From Mugil cephalus (lineage: Eukaryota > Chordata > Actinopteri > Mugiliformes > Mugilidae): a stretch of 64,000 bases of DNA. The stretch lies in assembly GCF_022458985.1 (NCBI RefSeq), contig NC_061789.1:7792357-7856356 (forward strand). Direction: 5' to 3'. Of the stretch, positions 24,877 through 36,014 are shown piece after piece. The notes below the pieces were generated by a model. That model had not been told where the DNA came from. It worked only from the letters and a program-made list of their open reading frames with translations, and made no database searches. The position numbers were made by a program, and so were the translations under genes. Numbering within the stretch: position 1 is the first letter of the stretch; the number at the start of each line of letters is the position of its first letter.

Positions 24877-24989
24877 CTACATGAGGAAAGAACAACCTTT
24901 AAGCGTAGAATATTCCTAGCTGCGTTTGCTAAATGAATGAACCGGAGAGGAGGACTCAAGACGAAGATGGATGAACGAATGTACCAGCG

Positions 24990-25740
24990 TCCCGTTCACG
25001 CAACTCCGCCACCCACCACCAGGGGGCGCCTTAAGTAATGCAATAAAAATGTATTGTTATTTTTTTTCTTTTTTAAAAATATATTAACAGAAAAAAAATA
25101 AGTTCATGCACCATATGTCAATAGAAATGGGTATTTTAAATAATAAATGTATCACATGCACCTTTTATAATAAAGGGATTGTTTGTATTAAAAGACAGGA
25201 AACAAAAACAAAGGCCTTTACATTTCATTTTGCATAAGATCATAAAGGCATTCGTACAGCAAGAGCAAATAAAAGAATAAAGATCTGTCACTGATTCGTG
25301 TAACTCTCATAAAAGAAGCTTAATAGAATCTCAAATGACAAGGAGTAACTCTAAAAAGGTAGAAGGAGAGCGCACACCAGTGTTGGTGGGGTGCAAAATG
25401 GTGAAACAAAGAAGGTTTGTTACTTTCTTTGTTTTAGCAAGGGAGCGACTGTAAACCATTACAGACAAGGACAAACACATGGTCAGGACTAAGACAGAGC
25501 AGCGTTTCACTCAAATCGTTTTGAGGCCTACTGTATATTTGTGCACCAAGTACATCAAAACTGTTCGCTCCTTTTCTTTGTCAACATTCACAGTGGCACA
25601 GGACAGAGATGCAATGAAAACACAGCTCAACACTCAACAACGTTCTGAAAGTAAACTCGAATTTAAAAGTAAACTTCCGTTTCCAAGTGTGTGAATGTAA
25701 GAGCTCAGAGTGTGAAATCACTCTGCGCTTTTCTTGTTTT
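24990..25740. other. Intergenic interval between fus and the orphan gene
   Basis: A divergent interval with the CTCF-like motif at its left edge and AT-rich sequence elsewhere. No exon chain. The probable 5' non-coding exon of the orphan gene starts near its right end and finishes at 25789. Confidence 0.5.
25016..25030 (+). promoter_or_regulatory. CTCF-like motif at the fus promoter
   Basis: CCACCAGGGGGCGCC is the canonical CTCF core. It lies about 140 bases upstream of the fus start codon, between fus and the divergent orphan gene. Confidence 0.7.
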
Positions 25741-26113
25741 CTCATTACCATGACAGCAGTCTACACAGAAACAGTTCAGCACCTCTCAGGTGAGTAACAA
25801 CTCTGTGCTCTGATTATTGGTTTACTGTCAGTGTTTCCCTCAGTATTCTATGACTGTGAAGAGCATTCGTCCAGATTCGTGTTATATATCAGTCATTGTA
25901 ATCAGATAAATGTCAGATCCAAGCAGGAACTCTGCGCTACGAAACCAAAACACATATGGTTTTGGTTAGATTTTAGGTAAAACTATCATTATGATCCAAG
26001 ATAACTAGTTTGGCTTCTCAGATTTTTTCTCTGTAACTCACTGACAAAAGAGTACAATAAACTGTAATAGTTAGAACAGAGTTGTTTTCCTGGTTTTCTG
26101 CTGTAGTGACGTA

Positions 26114-27302
26114 ATGGACGGAGAGATTTCAGCCCCATGTCCTCACTGTCGAAATAAAGCGAGGCGCTCCAGACCAAGACATCTGCACAAGAGCACCCTG
26201 AGCTTTGGAGACGCCCCGTCCATCTACACCACCACCCACACACAGGTCAACCATCACAGGGTCATTTTACTCCATCGTTTCGTAGTTTTACTTGTTTTTG
26301 TTTACCTTTCACATATATTTCGTGGAAAGTGACACAAACAGTTCTCTTAAATCAGTAACAGAGCCGTACACAGTCTGGTTTAGGTCTCTTTAAGAACCTG
26401 GTAAATAGACCCAGGTCTGGTTTTATTGTATTGAAAACGTAACCTACAAAATAAAAGAACTGTTCAGGTTATTATTAATATTAAATTATCTTTTTGAATC
26501 GATCTCGTCTTTCATCAGAGTTTTTCCGGGCGGTCCGCTGATGGACGTCCTCTCATCTTCCAGTTAAGGGAGCCCAGCTTCCCCTCTCAGCACCAGAGTC
26601 AACTGGATCTTGGTTACAACATCACACAGCTGCAGAGTGTCCTGTTGTCACACTCTAAAGAGGTGCACGGGCCCAAACACGTAACTCTGGTAAGGCGGGA
26701 CGTGATGTTTATTTCCTTTTACAATATTGAGCACTTTTAAAATGTATAATTTACCTATTTGTAGCTTAGAAGTTGACAAAGTTTTATGATACAGACATTA
26801 GTTTTCATAGTGAGCTACGTCTAGTTAATGTTAGCTCTTTTATTAGCCCCCAGGATGTTAATGATTACTTATTTTTTTTACCAATTATCTTCAGAGAACA
26901 GACCCAAGGCTGGAAAACTGGGCTCGGTATCGCAGCCGCCAAACCGCCAGGGAGATCACCAATCCTCAGGATTCATCCGAGACCTCGACCACCTACAAAA
27001 CAGAGCACACAGTCCCAGTAACGGACACGTCGCCACAGCAGGCCAGCGGCAAACCAACCCGGTGGCACCAACACAACATACTGACGGGTAGCGTGAACTC
27101 TGCAGAGAAGAGAGTTGGACATTACCTTATTATTATTATAGTTTCCTTACATCTTCTTTTTTTTGAAAATCAATCACAACTCACCTGGTTTGCAGGTGAA
27201 CAGAAGCAGACTGCAGGTAAACCCAGCAGACGATCCAGGAACAAGGCGCTGTGGGCGTCGAGGAGCAGGGAGACGGACTGCTGTGCACTCAGACTCTACT
27301 GA
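26114..27302 (+). CDS. Unrecognised 200-aa protein, four coding exons
   Basis: Coding exons 26114-26245, 26519-26689, 26895-27087 and 27196-27302 join in phase (603 nt) with GT-AG borders. A likely non-coding first exon ends at about 25789 (CTCTCAG before gtgagt), and the coding exon starts at 26107 after a pyrimidine tract. I do not recognise the protein. It is hydrophilic, with no signal peptide or membrane segment. Near the N-terminus it has a CPHC pair. The conserved-looking core is RTDPRLENWARYRSRQTARE (residues 102-121), followed by Ser/Thr-rich sequence and a basic tail. Short soluble proteins with this kind of Trp/Tyr/Arg pattern occur among ciliary and sperm microtubule inner proteins, but that link is only an impression. 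It is divergent from fus and converges on arl6ip1. I am sure of the exon structure and unsure of the function. Confidence 0.75.
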
Positions 27303-27637
27303 CGACTACACAGTTACACACTGCACATGAATCCCCTCATCAAATATATGAAACTTGTAGGACACCTCTCTGGTTTGTCTCGTCCGAAAGGAAAAACCTC
27401 GGACAGTAAAGCGTTGGAAGTGCTCATGAATAGGTGCAAAGTAAAATTCCTTAGAATATAATGTGCTAAAGTTATGATAAATATCTAATGTTGCTTAAAA
27501 TGGTTTGTGTTTAAATACTAGTTATTTAACAGCAGGACCTTGGTTAGGATTCCCATAAATATCTCAGGCGCAGTCAAGTCTTCTAAATTACCTAGAAATG
27601 ATCTACAAAGGCTTGTGCGAGTAAATTTAAATGAAAC

Positions 27638-27643
27638 TTTATT
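27638..27643 (-). promoter_or_regulatory. arl6ip1 poly(A) signal
   Basis: AATAAA on the minus strand, the only canonical hexamer I find between the arl6ip1 stop and the converging orphan gene. It places the arl6ip1 3' end within about 340 bases of the orphan gene's stop codon, so the two transcripts may meet tail to tail. Confidence 0.6.
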
Positions 27644-28475
27644 CATTTTCTTAAAGACCGCCAGTAAAGACAAATAATGAAATGAGTGTAAAGACCAGAA
27701 ACGAGGAGACTGAAGAGGAAAGAATACATAAATAATAAGAAAGGACGACAGACGGGGGTAGACTGAAGGATAGGCCTATTTACACTGAGACACCCCACAC
27801 CAGTAACAGCCTGTGGGGGGTTATCAAAGCACTAATAGACTTTGAGAGTCCAGCTAGCAGCGGTACAGCAGTAGGTCTGTCTCTAGAAAGTCCTGATCAC
27901 CTTTAAATCCAGTTTCGTTTGTTTTCAGCACTACATTTAAATACAACCAAAGCAGAATAAGCACAAAAAAAGCCCTCATGTAACATAAAAAAAAAAAAAA
28001 AAATACTGTGAGGAATCGGGTTAAAATGATGCAGTAATGCTACAATAACTATTCAGTAGTCGATCTGTCTAACAGGGAATGGCATAAAAGCATTACTGGC
28101 AACTTAAAACAAAACACAGCTGATCTAAGAAACAGTTTAACTCCGTGAACATCTCGTGTTGATCAAATTGTCTCGTGATAACCACCATTTCGTGACCGCA
28201 TGCGTGGCAGACACATTTAAAAAGAAAAAAAAAAAAGAAAATATATAGCTAGTGGGTGACGAGGTTGAAATTTCACAATGTGGGAAGAAGAAATTAAACT
28301 AAACCAATGTGTGGAAAAAGAAAACAAAAGTGCGTCTCGTTGTGAGGCAGCGAGAGTCTCTTTGTGGCTCTCCTGCTCCGTTTTCTTCAACTTTCTTCAA
28401 CAAGCTTCTTCCACCTTCCACTTCCTGTTGTGGTTCGTCTCGCCCGAGACTCCCCTCTTCATCCAAATGTCCCGT

Positions 28476-31400
28476 CTACTCGTTCTTCTTCTCCTTCTGC
28501 TTGAGCAGTTTGTTGATCTCCCTCTTGACCATGGAAGCGTACTTTGTGATGACGCCGTGCTGGTTCAGGCCGGGCAGCAGCAGCAGGAAGTTCACTGCGG
28601 AAAAACATTAAGATTTCAATCTGCATCATAGCTGGAGGAAACCGAGGTAACCAACTTAAACATGACTGACAGGCAGTCGAACAGAGACACTTCTAGATTA
28701 ATCCTAGAAAAATGACACCTTTTTTTTTAATGTCCGGTTGACTTTTTATATATATCTTTAAGTTATAATTAAATTTATACATTTTGTACCCAGAGCACTG
28801 GTGCAGGACGACAGTCATTTAAGGTCACAAATGATTAATAGCATCAAGTTACAAAGCGTGTTGATTTCTACTTTCTCTACAAGTCAGAGCCAATGTAACG
28901 ATGATTTGCAGCCGTTCATCAGATCTTCTGAGTTACAGCTTTTTTCCCCCTGAGGCGCTGCTGTGCAGCTGTAAGGTGTGTTCATCACTTCTTTTTTTTA
29001 ATATTAACAGCAGTTAAGCAACGGTTTCAAATTTTTAGTCTTAGCACTGCAGTGCTAAGACTAAAATGATATAACTTCCTCGATGTATGTGATTAATAAG
29101 AGTAACAGCGCTAATTCAATACCCCTCTTACTCTGTGTACTGTCTCAGGAATTTAGGTATTGCTTTACATTACTGTTGCTGCAATTCTGAGTCATATTAT
29201 CAGGAAGCCTGATGATGAGCACACAGTGACAGGAACAAAGCAGACGTGCCAACACATGCCAAGCGACTTCAGATGAAAAAAGCTTCGCGTCAACTCTGGT
29301 GAGAAACCAGAGTGTAATACAGTTAATGCACCCTTGGAAAAAAAAAAATCTAAATGAATCGGCCGTTACTGATGACAGGGTGCGACTTTCAAGTTACTTT
29401 TAATTCAGCAACATTTCCAACTGCTGACAAAGTTCATCACTTCTTCCTGTTTCCGGGTCATGTGTGAATACTGGACTGCAAAACCACTGCAGCCACGTTC
29501 AGATGGTCAACTTCCACATTCAGCAAATGCATCTGAAAGTGGACATTTCCTCACCAAGGGAGAAAAAGTTTCCGTTCTTACTCTGTGCATTTACATGCGC
29601 AATTTAATCGAGAATGTTCAATATACCTAGGAATTTTACCTGGTGTAACAGTGCCTCATAACATTAAATAAAAGTCAACTTAGCGAGAAATATACACAAT
29701 GTTGACCGTAGTAAATAGAGGCAAGACATGGTTGTTGGTGTGAATGGTGCATGCAGAAATGTGGGGCGTGTTCTACTGTTTTAAGTGTCTTTAAGTGTCG
29801 GAGTTGGGGTCTGGGAGGGTTTGCTGGAACATATCCTCCTCCACACTAGGTGGCGATGTGCGTCTTTTCAGCTGGTTAATATGGCCCCTTTTCGTTCGAC
29901 CGGACAATTTCAAACAACAATAAGATGAATATTAGAGCTTTTTTAACTTCGTATGTAATGTGTGCGGTGTTTAAGGTGCAGATAAGGTGGCGTTATCCCT
30001 CAGGCGGTTGTGGAGCATGCGCACATGCGTTATCCAGTTCAAGTCAGATAAAGGGGAAAATGAATTTCCATTGGCATTATCTGGGTCTCTCAATCAGATA
30101 AGGAGAATTCAAATTTTAGTCGGATTAATGCGTTTACATGCACTTACGTTGTCCAGTTAAAGTCAGATTAAGGCAATAATTCGTTTTTTTACATATACAT
30201 GTAAACGTACTGACTGATTATAATTCAATTTCAAATAACCACATGTGCAGCTCAGTAAATCAACCACAGCAAATATCACATCTTCTTGTTAAACCACTAG
30301 CAAGATGCTCTGAGGGCAGCTGTCAAAGGCTTTACCCGGTTTAAAATTGGCAGCTGTGTGTACGTATGTAGTTTGGGGAGCCATTTTAGGAGAGCAAGTG
30401 ATTATATTTTGTATGAGGAGGTGACCTGGATCCCCGATATATAAAACAAAATGTTGTAACATGAAGCGCAAAAGGGAAATGCACAAGAGTCCAACTCATG
30501 AGTCAAAATGTTAATAAACAATTATACTGTTACCGATAGAAACCAGAGTATTTCATTAATGCACAAAGAAAAGGATACATTTACTGCAAGTTATAATGTA
30601 CTCACCAATCAGGTAGGTGAGAAACAGGTTGTGCACCTGCTGTCCGATCCAGGCCACTGCCAGCAGACTGCTGATCACTGAGGCAAAGTACTGTGGAGGT
30701 CAGAGAGGCCATGTTACAGTTAGCCTGCAAACTGGCATCGTTTAATACGTTTAAAAGGTCCCTTCCTCACGTGTGCTGCCACATAACACAGGTTCATGTC
30801 AGCGGCAGAAAAGATGCAATTTTAAAGGGTGCAACAAAGCGGCAATTGAGAGAAATGAATGTGACTTTATGAGTTTATCAGTCACGCTGCGATAACAGGA
30901 GTTTTTCGCTGCCTCTAACCCAGTTTGCGACCTGCTAAGTGGAGCAACGAAGCCAGATCAGCTGACATTTTTAAGTGGAGCACAGAGAAAGCTCCCCGTT
31001 GTAATAACGGACATAAAGGCTCCATTTACTGTAGCCGGCTCTCAGGTCCGTGTCTGCAGCTAATTCGCCTTGTTTAGCGTGTTGGGATTAACTGCATTGT
31101 ACCATTTTGGGCTTCTCTTCCTTGAGGGCGCAGAGGCGCTTCCACCAGCCGACGACCCTGCGCTGGGTCTTCACCAGGTTACCGCAGATTTCATGGAAAC
31201 GCTGCTGCTGCTCAGTGGTCCTGTGCAGAAGCAGAGGTGGAGGGTTGATTACAAAGACAATCGAAATAGATATTCGCAAACGTTGGTCCTCAAAACCCTA
31301 GGTTGGATTTTCAATTTTCAGAATGTATTTCTCATGTTTTCACTATACAAATGAAGAAAATACTTTTAACAATAAAGCATTCACTACAGTTCATCCTGCA

Positions 31401-34400
31401 GTTCTCGACAACCACATTTCGTTAAGGCAGAGCTGCCAGGCAGACGACATAAAACACGAGGACAGAGACGTCTCATTTAGATGAGGGAAGAGGGGACAGC
31501 TGCGGGAAAGTTGTCTTTATTTTGTGCTTAGCCATCGTTCCCTATTTCTGTCCTTGTTGTCAGGGAGCCAAATGGGGACCAGACTCCGATAGCTCCTTTT
31601 AACCTACAAATAACTCTCCGGCAGAATCTGCTGCAGTCCAGTTGAGCTGCAGCACAAGCACACGACATAAGCTCAAGGGATGTGATCCACGGTCGCTCAT
31701 CCTTGGGATACAACTAAAATTACACGGCAAACTACAAGCCTGCATGAGTTCATAACCGCCTCTCTAATTCAATTTCTCCATTTTCTAAACCCTGTTTGAA
31801 AGCATGTAAGAACACATTACTCCCCGCGTTACCAATTATTCAAACACAGTCACTGGTGGTTCTTGCTGAACAGGCCCAGCATGTCTGCTGCTGCTGCTGC
31901 TGCTGCTGCTGCTTGAGGAATGTTCAGCACAGGTCACGCTTTGCTGATGCAGGGTTATATATCGAGAGGCTGAAGGCGTCTGGTGGAGGACGGACGTCCA
32001 ACACAGTGTGCCAACTACAGATCGTTACTCAATCCTGTCCTAGGTGTCTGGTTCTCAAGATCTAACGCACACAGCTGAATCAAGAGGTTGTAAAGACGGA
32101 GCAATGTCAAAGCTCCATGAAGCTCTGAGGCTCCCTATAGGGCCAGTTTCAGGTGACAACATATTAATATGGCAAAAAGACGTCTGCTGTGGAGACAAGA
32201 CCCCCAAATTTCTCTCTCTTCCACTTTATTGTTTTTCATGCTGTTTTGTGCTACTAAGTCTTCAGGAATTTCCATCTCTAAACTTCAATACTGATCCATA
32301 ATTTCCCAGATCAGCACAACACACTTAAATCTTGCAGGTTCAGTTTTACAGCCCAATTTATTCCAACTTTTTGGGACATTTTAAGGAAAATGACACCAAG
32401 GTGAGAACAATAGGAATGAAACCGAGTTCAAAAATCTTATTGTTTGTCCAGCAAAAGTTCATGTTGGCACCCGAGTGAATCCTTGTGTAAAAATTAGAGA
32501 AAATAATCCACACCAAAGCAGGAGAATATATCATTATAAGAAGGCAAACGAGACTTCAAGGTCATGAGTCAAAATGTCTTCATCCTTAAGCTCTTACCAC
32601 TTATTGGAGCCAAACACTCGGGGCGCAAGGGTGGGCACAAGGTAGTCAGCCAGGCAGAGCAGCATTACGGTGCAGGAAAGTCCAGTCAGCACTGACGGGT
32701 CCAGGTAATAAATGAGGCTGAAGGGGAACGACAGACATTGTTAATTACGCATTTCACGTCAGTTGCTTGAACTGGAGCAAGTGCTTTGTGTTTGAGTTGC
32801 TTGTTCTGATTGAGAGATTGTGCTCAAGTGTGTCGAAGTTGCAACATTAAAAATTATCTGCAAATAAGAGGGAACCTCTGATTAAGACATATGGTGTATG
32901 CAGAAGTGATTACTGAACAGGAACGCAGTGTTTACAAAAAGGCATTCAGTTAGAGAAAACACTAACATGACCACTGGAGTCTGGATTCTCCAACAATGTG
33001 ATTGAAGACACATTTTCAAAAACCAAAGAATGTCCCACGCGAAGCACGTTTAAAACAAAATCTAATCTGATGTCCATGTGCTTGTTTCTGCAACGTGAAA
33101 ATGTTAATCACAACCACGAATCTTTGCGCCACACTTTTTACTAGCGCAGTGCAGCTCTGTTTCAGGGCGTCTGAGGATATCGATATGACTTCCCCAGTAA
33201 TGACAGGCATCTATAAAGATCACGATTATACAAAAATGATTAGAAAATAATAAAGATTAAGCAACAAACTTTAATGTTTCCTGGTAGTATAGACACTTGA
33301 ACATATAGACACTTGAACATTCTGTAGTGACATATCTCTTGTTGATCAGAGAAAGGAAATGAGCACTATGGACGCTATGTACTCAGCTGTGGGCAGCCTC
33401 GTGATGCAGACACACAGTAAAACGAACTCACAGGAAGAGCACAGTGGTAGCGGCCATCAGAGCTCCAGGGAACCAAGTCTTCTCCCAGCGCAGGACGCGG
33501 TCCCCGGCCAGGATCACCTCGCCCCAGCCCTGCAGCTGCTCCTCCAGCTGGGCCGTTTCCTGAGCCTGAACACAAAAACGCAGCACAAATTAACACTGGT
33601 CTGTTCTCCTTGAAGAAGCTTGGCAAAAATGTGTGTAATGTCAGTGAATCATTTGGGAGTAAATGGCACGAATCTGCCCTCATAAATCAAGGCATGCAGT
33701 GGTGACAGGGTAGTGGATTGACGACACAAGTGCAGTCCCCCAACAGTAGTTTTATTCCGCTAGATTTCGACCTTTTGCAGCTACTGTTTTAAATTAAACA
33801 CATTTATTTCCTTCGACAGATCCGTTCTACTGTGTGTGTGTGTGTGTGTGTTTAGCGATAAGAAAAGTCGATGATAACGGAATTCATTAGTATGACAGTG
33901 CAGTAACCGCGAAAGACCAGTGGAAATGCCTACATATGAACCTATGAACACACATATCTCGTAAAACTACGCCATGTGAAAATGCGGCGTAAATGTCAAA
34001 CTCGATGTCAGGTTTAACATTTCGCTTCTGCTGGTGGTATCGCAGAGAGGAGGTTCTCTGCTGATGCTAAGAGCAGGAAGCTAAGTGGCTAGTTAGCCAG
34101 CTAGTCGCTAGCTGCGCTCACAGTCACAGTCCAGCGACGGGGACTTGGATCGATTTGTCGAATAACCACTCAGAGCTAAATCGCAAGAATGCTTTTTAGA
34201 TGTTTGGTGCTTGCAAATTCCGTACTAGCTAACTGAATACATCTCCAAACATCCTCGGCTGCGTGGGGTGAACGCCACCAGATTAGCAGCTGCGCTCTAC
34301 GCTAACGTTACTGCTGCACGCACACCCACAGCAGACACATTTAAATCCCCTCCTCAATAAATTCAAATGTACTCACCAGCGTGTTAGCGCTTTTGTTGTC

Positions 34401-34412
34401 ACCTTCAGACAT
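28476..34412 (-). CDS. arl6ip1: ADP-ribosylation factor-like 6 interacting protein 1, 203 aa
   Basis: ER membrane-shaping protein of the reticulon-like hairpin class. Coding exons: 34412-34377, 33565-33432, 32717-32598, 31220-31103, 30690-30606, 28594-28476. Phases join to 612 nt, giving 203 aa, the same length as the human protein. It starts MSEGDNKSANTL. Two hydrophobic hairpins are visible: about residues 41-86 (around the DPSVLTGLSC turn) and 130-175. Between them lies a conserved cytosolic loop containing TTEQQQRFHEICGNLVKT and VGWWKRL. The C-terminus ends KEKKNE, a dilysine KKxx ER-retrieval form. The first coding exon is only 36 bases. A poly(A) hexamer on this strand at 27638-27643 implies a 3' UTR of about 840 bases. 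The gene is divergent from srrm2, with about 0.5 kb between the two starts. Intron 5 holds a TIR-bearing element and a perfect palindrome. Confidence 0.97.
29033..29066. repeat. Perfect 34-bp palindrome in arl6ip1 intron 5
   Basis: TTTTAGTCTTAGCACTG is followed directly, with no loop, by its exact reverse complement. The centre is a PstI-type CTGCAG. No similar copy is seen elsewhere in the window. Confidence 0.95.
29585..30225. mobile_element. Probable non-autonomous TIR element (MITE-like) in arl6ip1 intron 5
   Basis: The left edge reads TGCATTTACATGCGCAATTTAAT, and the right part carries GCGTTTACATGCACTTAC and, inverted, TACATGTAAACGTACT. Internal sequence repeats 'agtcagat(t/a)aag' several times (30043, 30093, 30161). 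No coding sequence. The family is uncertain; such palindromic 'tttacatgcac' elements are common in fish introns. Confidence 0.4.
31886..31915 (+). repeat. (CTG)10 repeat in arl6ip1 intron 3
   Basis: Ten uninterrupted CTG units on the plus strand, hence (CAG)10 in the arl6ip1 pre-mRNA. It lies within an intron, not in a reading frame of this gene. Confidence 0.95.
33831..33850. repeat. (TG)10 microsatellite
   Basis: Ten perfect TG units in arl6ip1 intron 1. Confidence 0.95.
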
Positions 34413-34966
34413 CGTTACTGGATCGGTCGGTTACGTTTCTATCGTGAATCAGTTTTATTTTTTCGGATAAACGACCCGTAGCGTGAGTGACAGAACAGAC
34501 TCCCTGCACCAGAACCCACTGCTGCTTTCAGCGTCTCTAACGGTCGAAAAGAGGCAGGATGTTTTTAACTCAAAATTGGACCCGGTGGCATTCTGGGAGG
34601 TGTAGTTTTATTTCCCTGTAAAAATAAATAAATAAACAAAATAAAAGTAGATGAAAAAAATCCTCTGCACAAAAAAATAACCCAACAGCGACTGTAACTG
34701 TATATGTTTCGGGATTTCTCGGATACATATTTTAATGTCTGCTATTTCAAGAGTATTTCATTTTTTAAATGTCGGTGCACAGGTTGAATTTGGCGATATT
34801 TCTATAAACATTATTAGCATTATCTCGACTCACCAATGTCTGTGGGTCTTATTTTAAACTTAACGTTTTACGGGTACGCTTTCTTTTGATAAAGGGCGAA
34901 TTATTTAAACCAGCTTTCCTTCTGCACCTGAACGCATCCCCTTTTAAACGTGCGAAGCCTGCGCGA
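34413..34966. promoter_or_regulatory. Divergent promoter of arl6ip1 and srrm2
   Basis: About 550 bases separate the arl6ip1 start codon from the inferred srrm2 transcript start. The interval holds the ZNF143-like site (34588-34606), and the CRE (34967-34974) follows directly. There is no TATA box at a fitting distance, as expected for housekeeping genes. Confidence 0.6.
34588..34606 (-). promoter_or_regulatory. ZNF143/STAF-like site in the arl6ip1-srrm2 promoter
   Basis: On the minus strand this reads ACTACACCTCCCAGAATGC, an essentially complete ACTACA...TCCCAGAATGC motif bound by ZNF143. It lies about 180 bases upstream of the arl6ip1 start codon, between two divergently transcribed genes, the usual setting for this factor. 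Confidence 0.7.
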
Positions 34967-34974
34967 TGACGTCA
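34967..34974 (+). promoter_or_regulatory. CRE (CREB/ATF) palindrome at the srrm2 promoter
   Basis: A full TGACGTCA palindrome near the presumed 5' end of srrm2. The following roughly 200 bases end in a good splice donor at 35173 (CTG before gtacgt), so I infer a non-coding first exon of srrm2 at about 34950-35173, joined to the acceptor just before 36011. Confidence 0.6.
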
Positions 34975-36014
34975 CTTGGTTTTCATCTCGTTTCCTGTGG
35001 TTGGAGACCAGATCAGAGCTACAAGCTAACTGAGTTAGCAGCACTTCTTTATTTTTCACACTTTCAAATACACGACACTTACGGCGTTAGTTTGGCGTGT
35101 ACTTCTACAGGACGTCATTATTCGCCAGTTTCATTCCGACACCATCTTCTCTTCGCTCCCAGAGGGACGGCTGGTACGTAACACATACGTTAGCTAGCTA
35201 GTTTAGGTGGGAATAATTCGGTACGCACAAGTGTGGTTGGGCCTTGAGAAAGAAATACCGTGAAATCCAGCCGTTGTGAATAAAACTGGATTTTTGGGCA
35301 CCGACATTTCGACCTGTTACTTGTAACATAGTTAACCTTTTCATTGTTGTGTTGATGTCTCTCGGCGTTAGTCATCATAAATTTGCTATCTTACAGACAG
35401 ACTTAGCAACAGGCCTGTTCTGGCGCACGTGTTAATGCGCGATAAAAATCGATGTAATTTGAACAAAAATAATTTACGGATAAAATAATTTACGCTTGAA
35501 GGTGACTCGAGCGAGAGAGGCCCACGCTGTGTGGCTCAAGCCTTTCAGGGACTGCAATGTACAAACAAATCTGTGTCAAACTAAATGCAACATGAATTAT
35601 AATCGTTTCTGATTTAGTGAAATTACAAGGTTGCGTCAGCGTTTCTGTCAGTTTTGTCAACCTTTTCCAAAGAATTAAAGTCAAATCAATGATCCACTAG
35701 ACTAGATCATTGTCTTGACCAAAAATGTCTGCCATTTTTTCCATGGTAACTCGGAAGTAGCAAAATAAATAAGTATGCAGAGACACTTGAACAATATACA
35801 GGTTAAGTTCGTTGGTATTTGCTTTTAGTCTTGTTGGTCGGTTGTCCCTGTGTGGTGGAGATATTAATGTTTAAAAAATTGTGTTAGCGTGAGACTCTTT
35901 TTAGCTTCATGTAGGAATATTTATAACCAAGTTGCTGCCCTCTATAACACTTGTACAAAAGTGAATGACTGAATGAAATGAGGTTGTTAAAAATATCCTT
36001 GTCTTTACAGAGCC

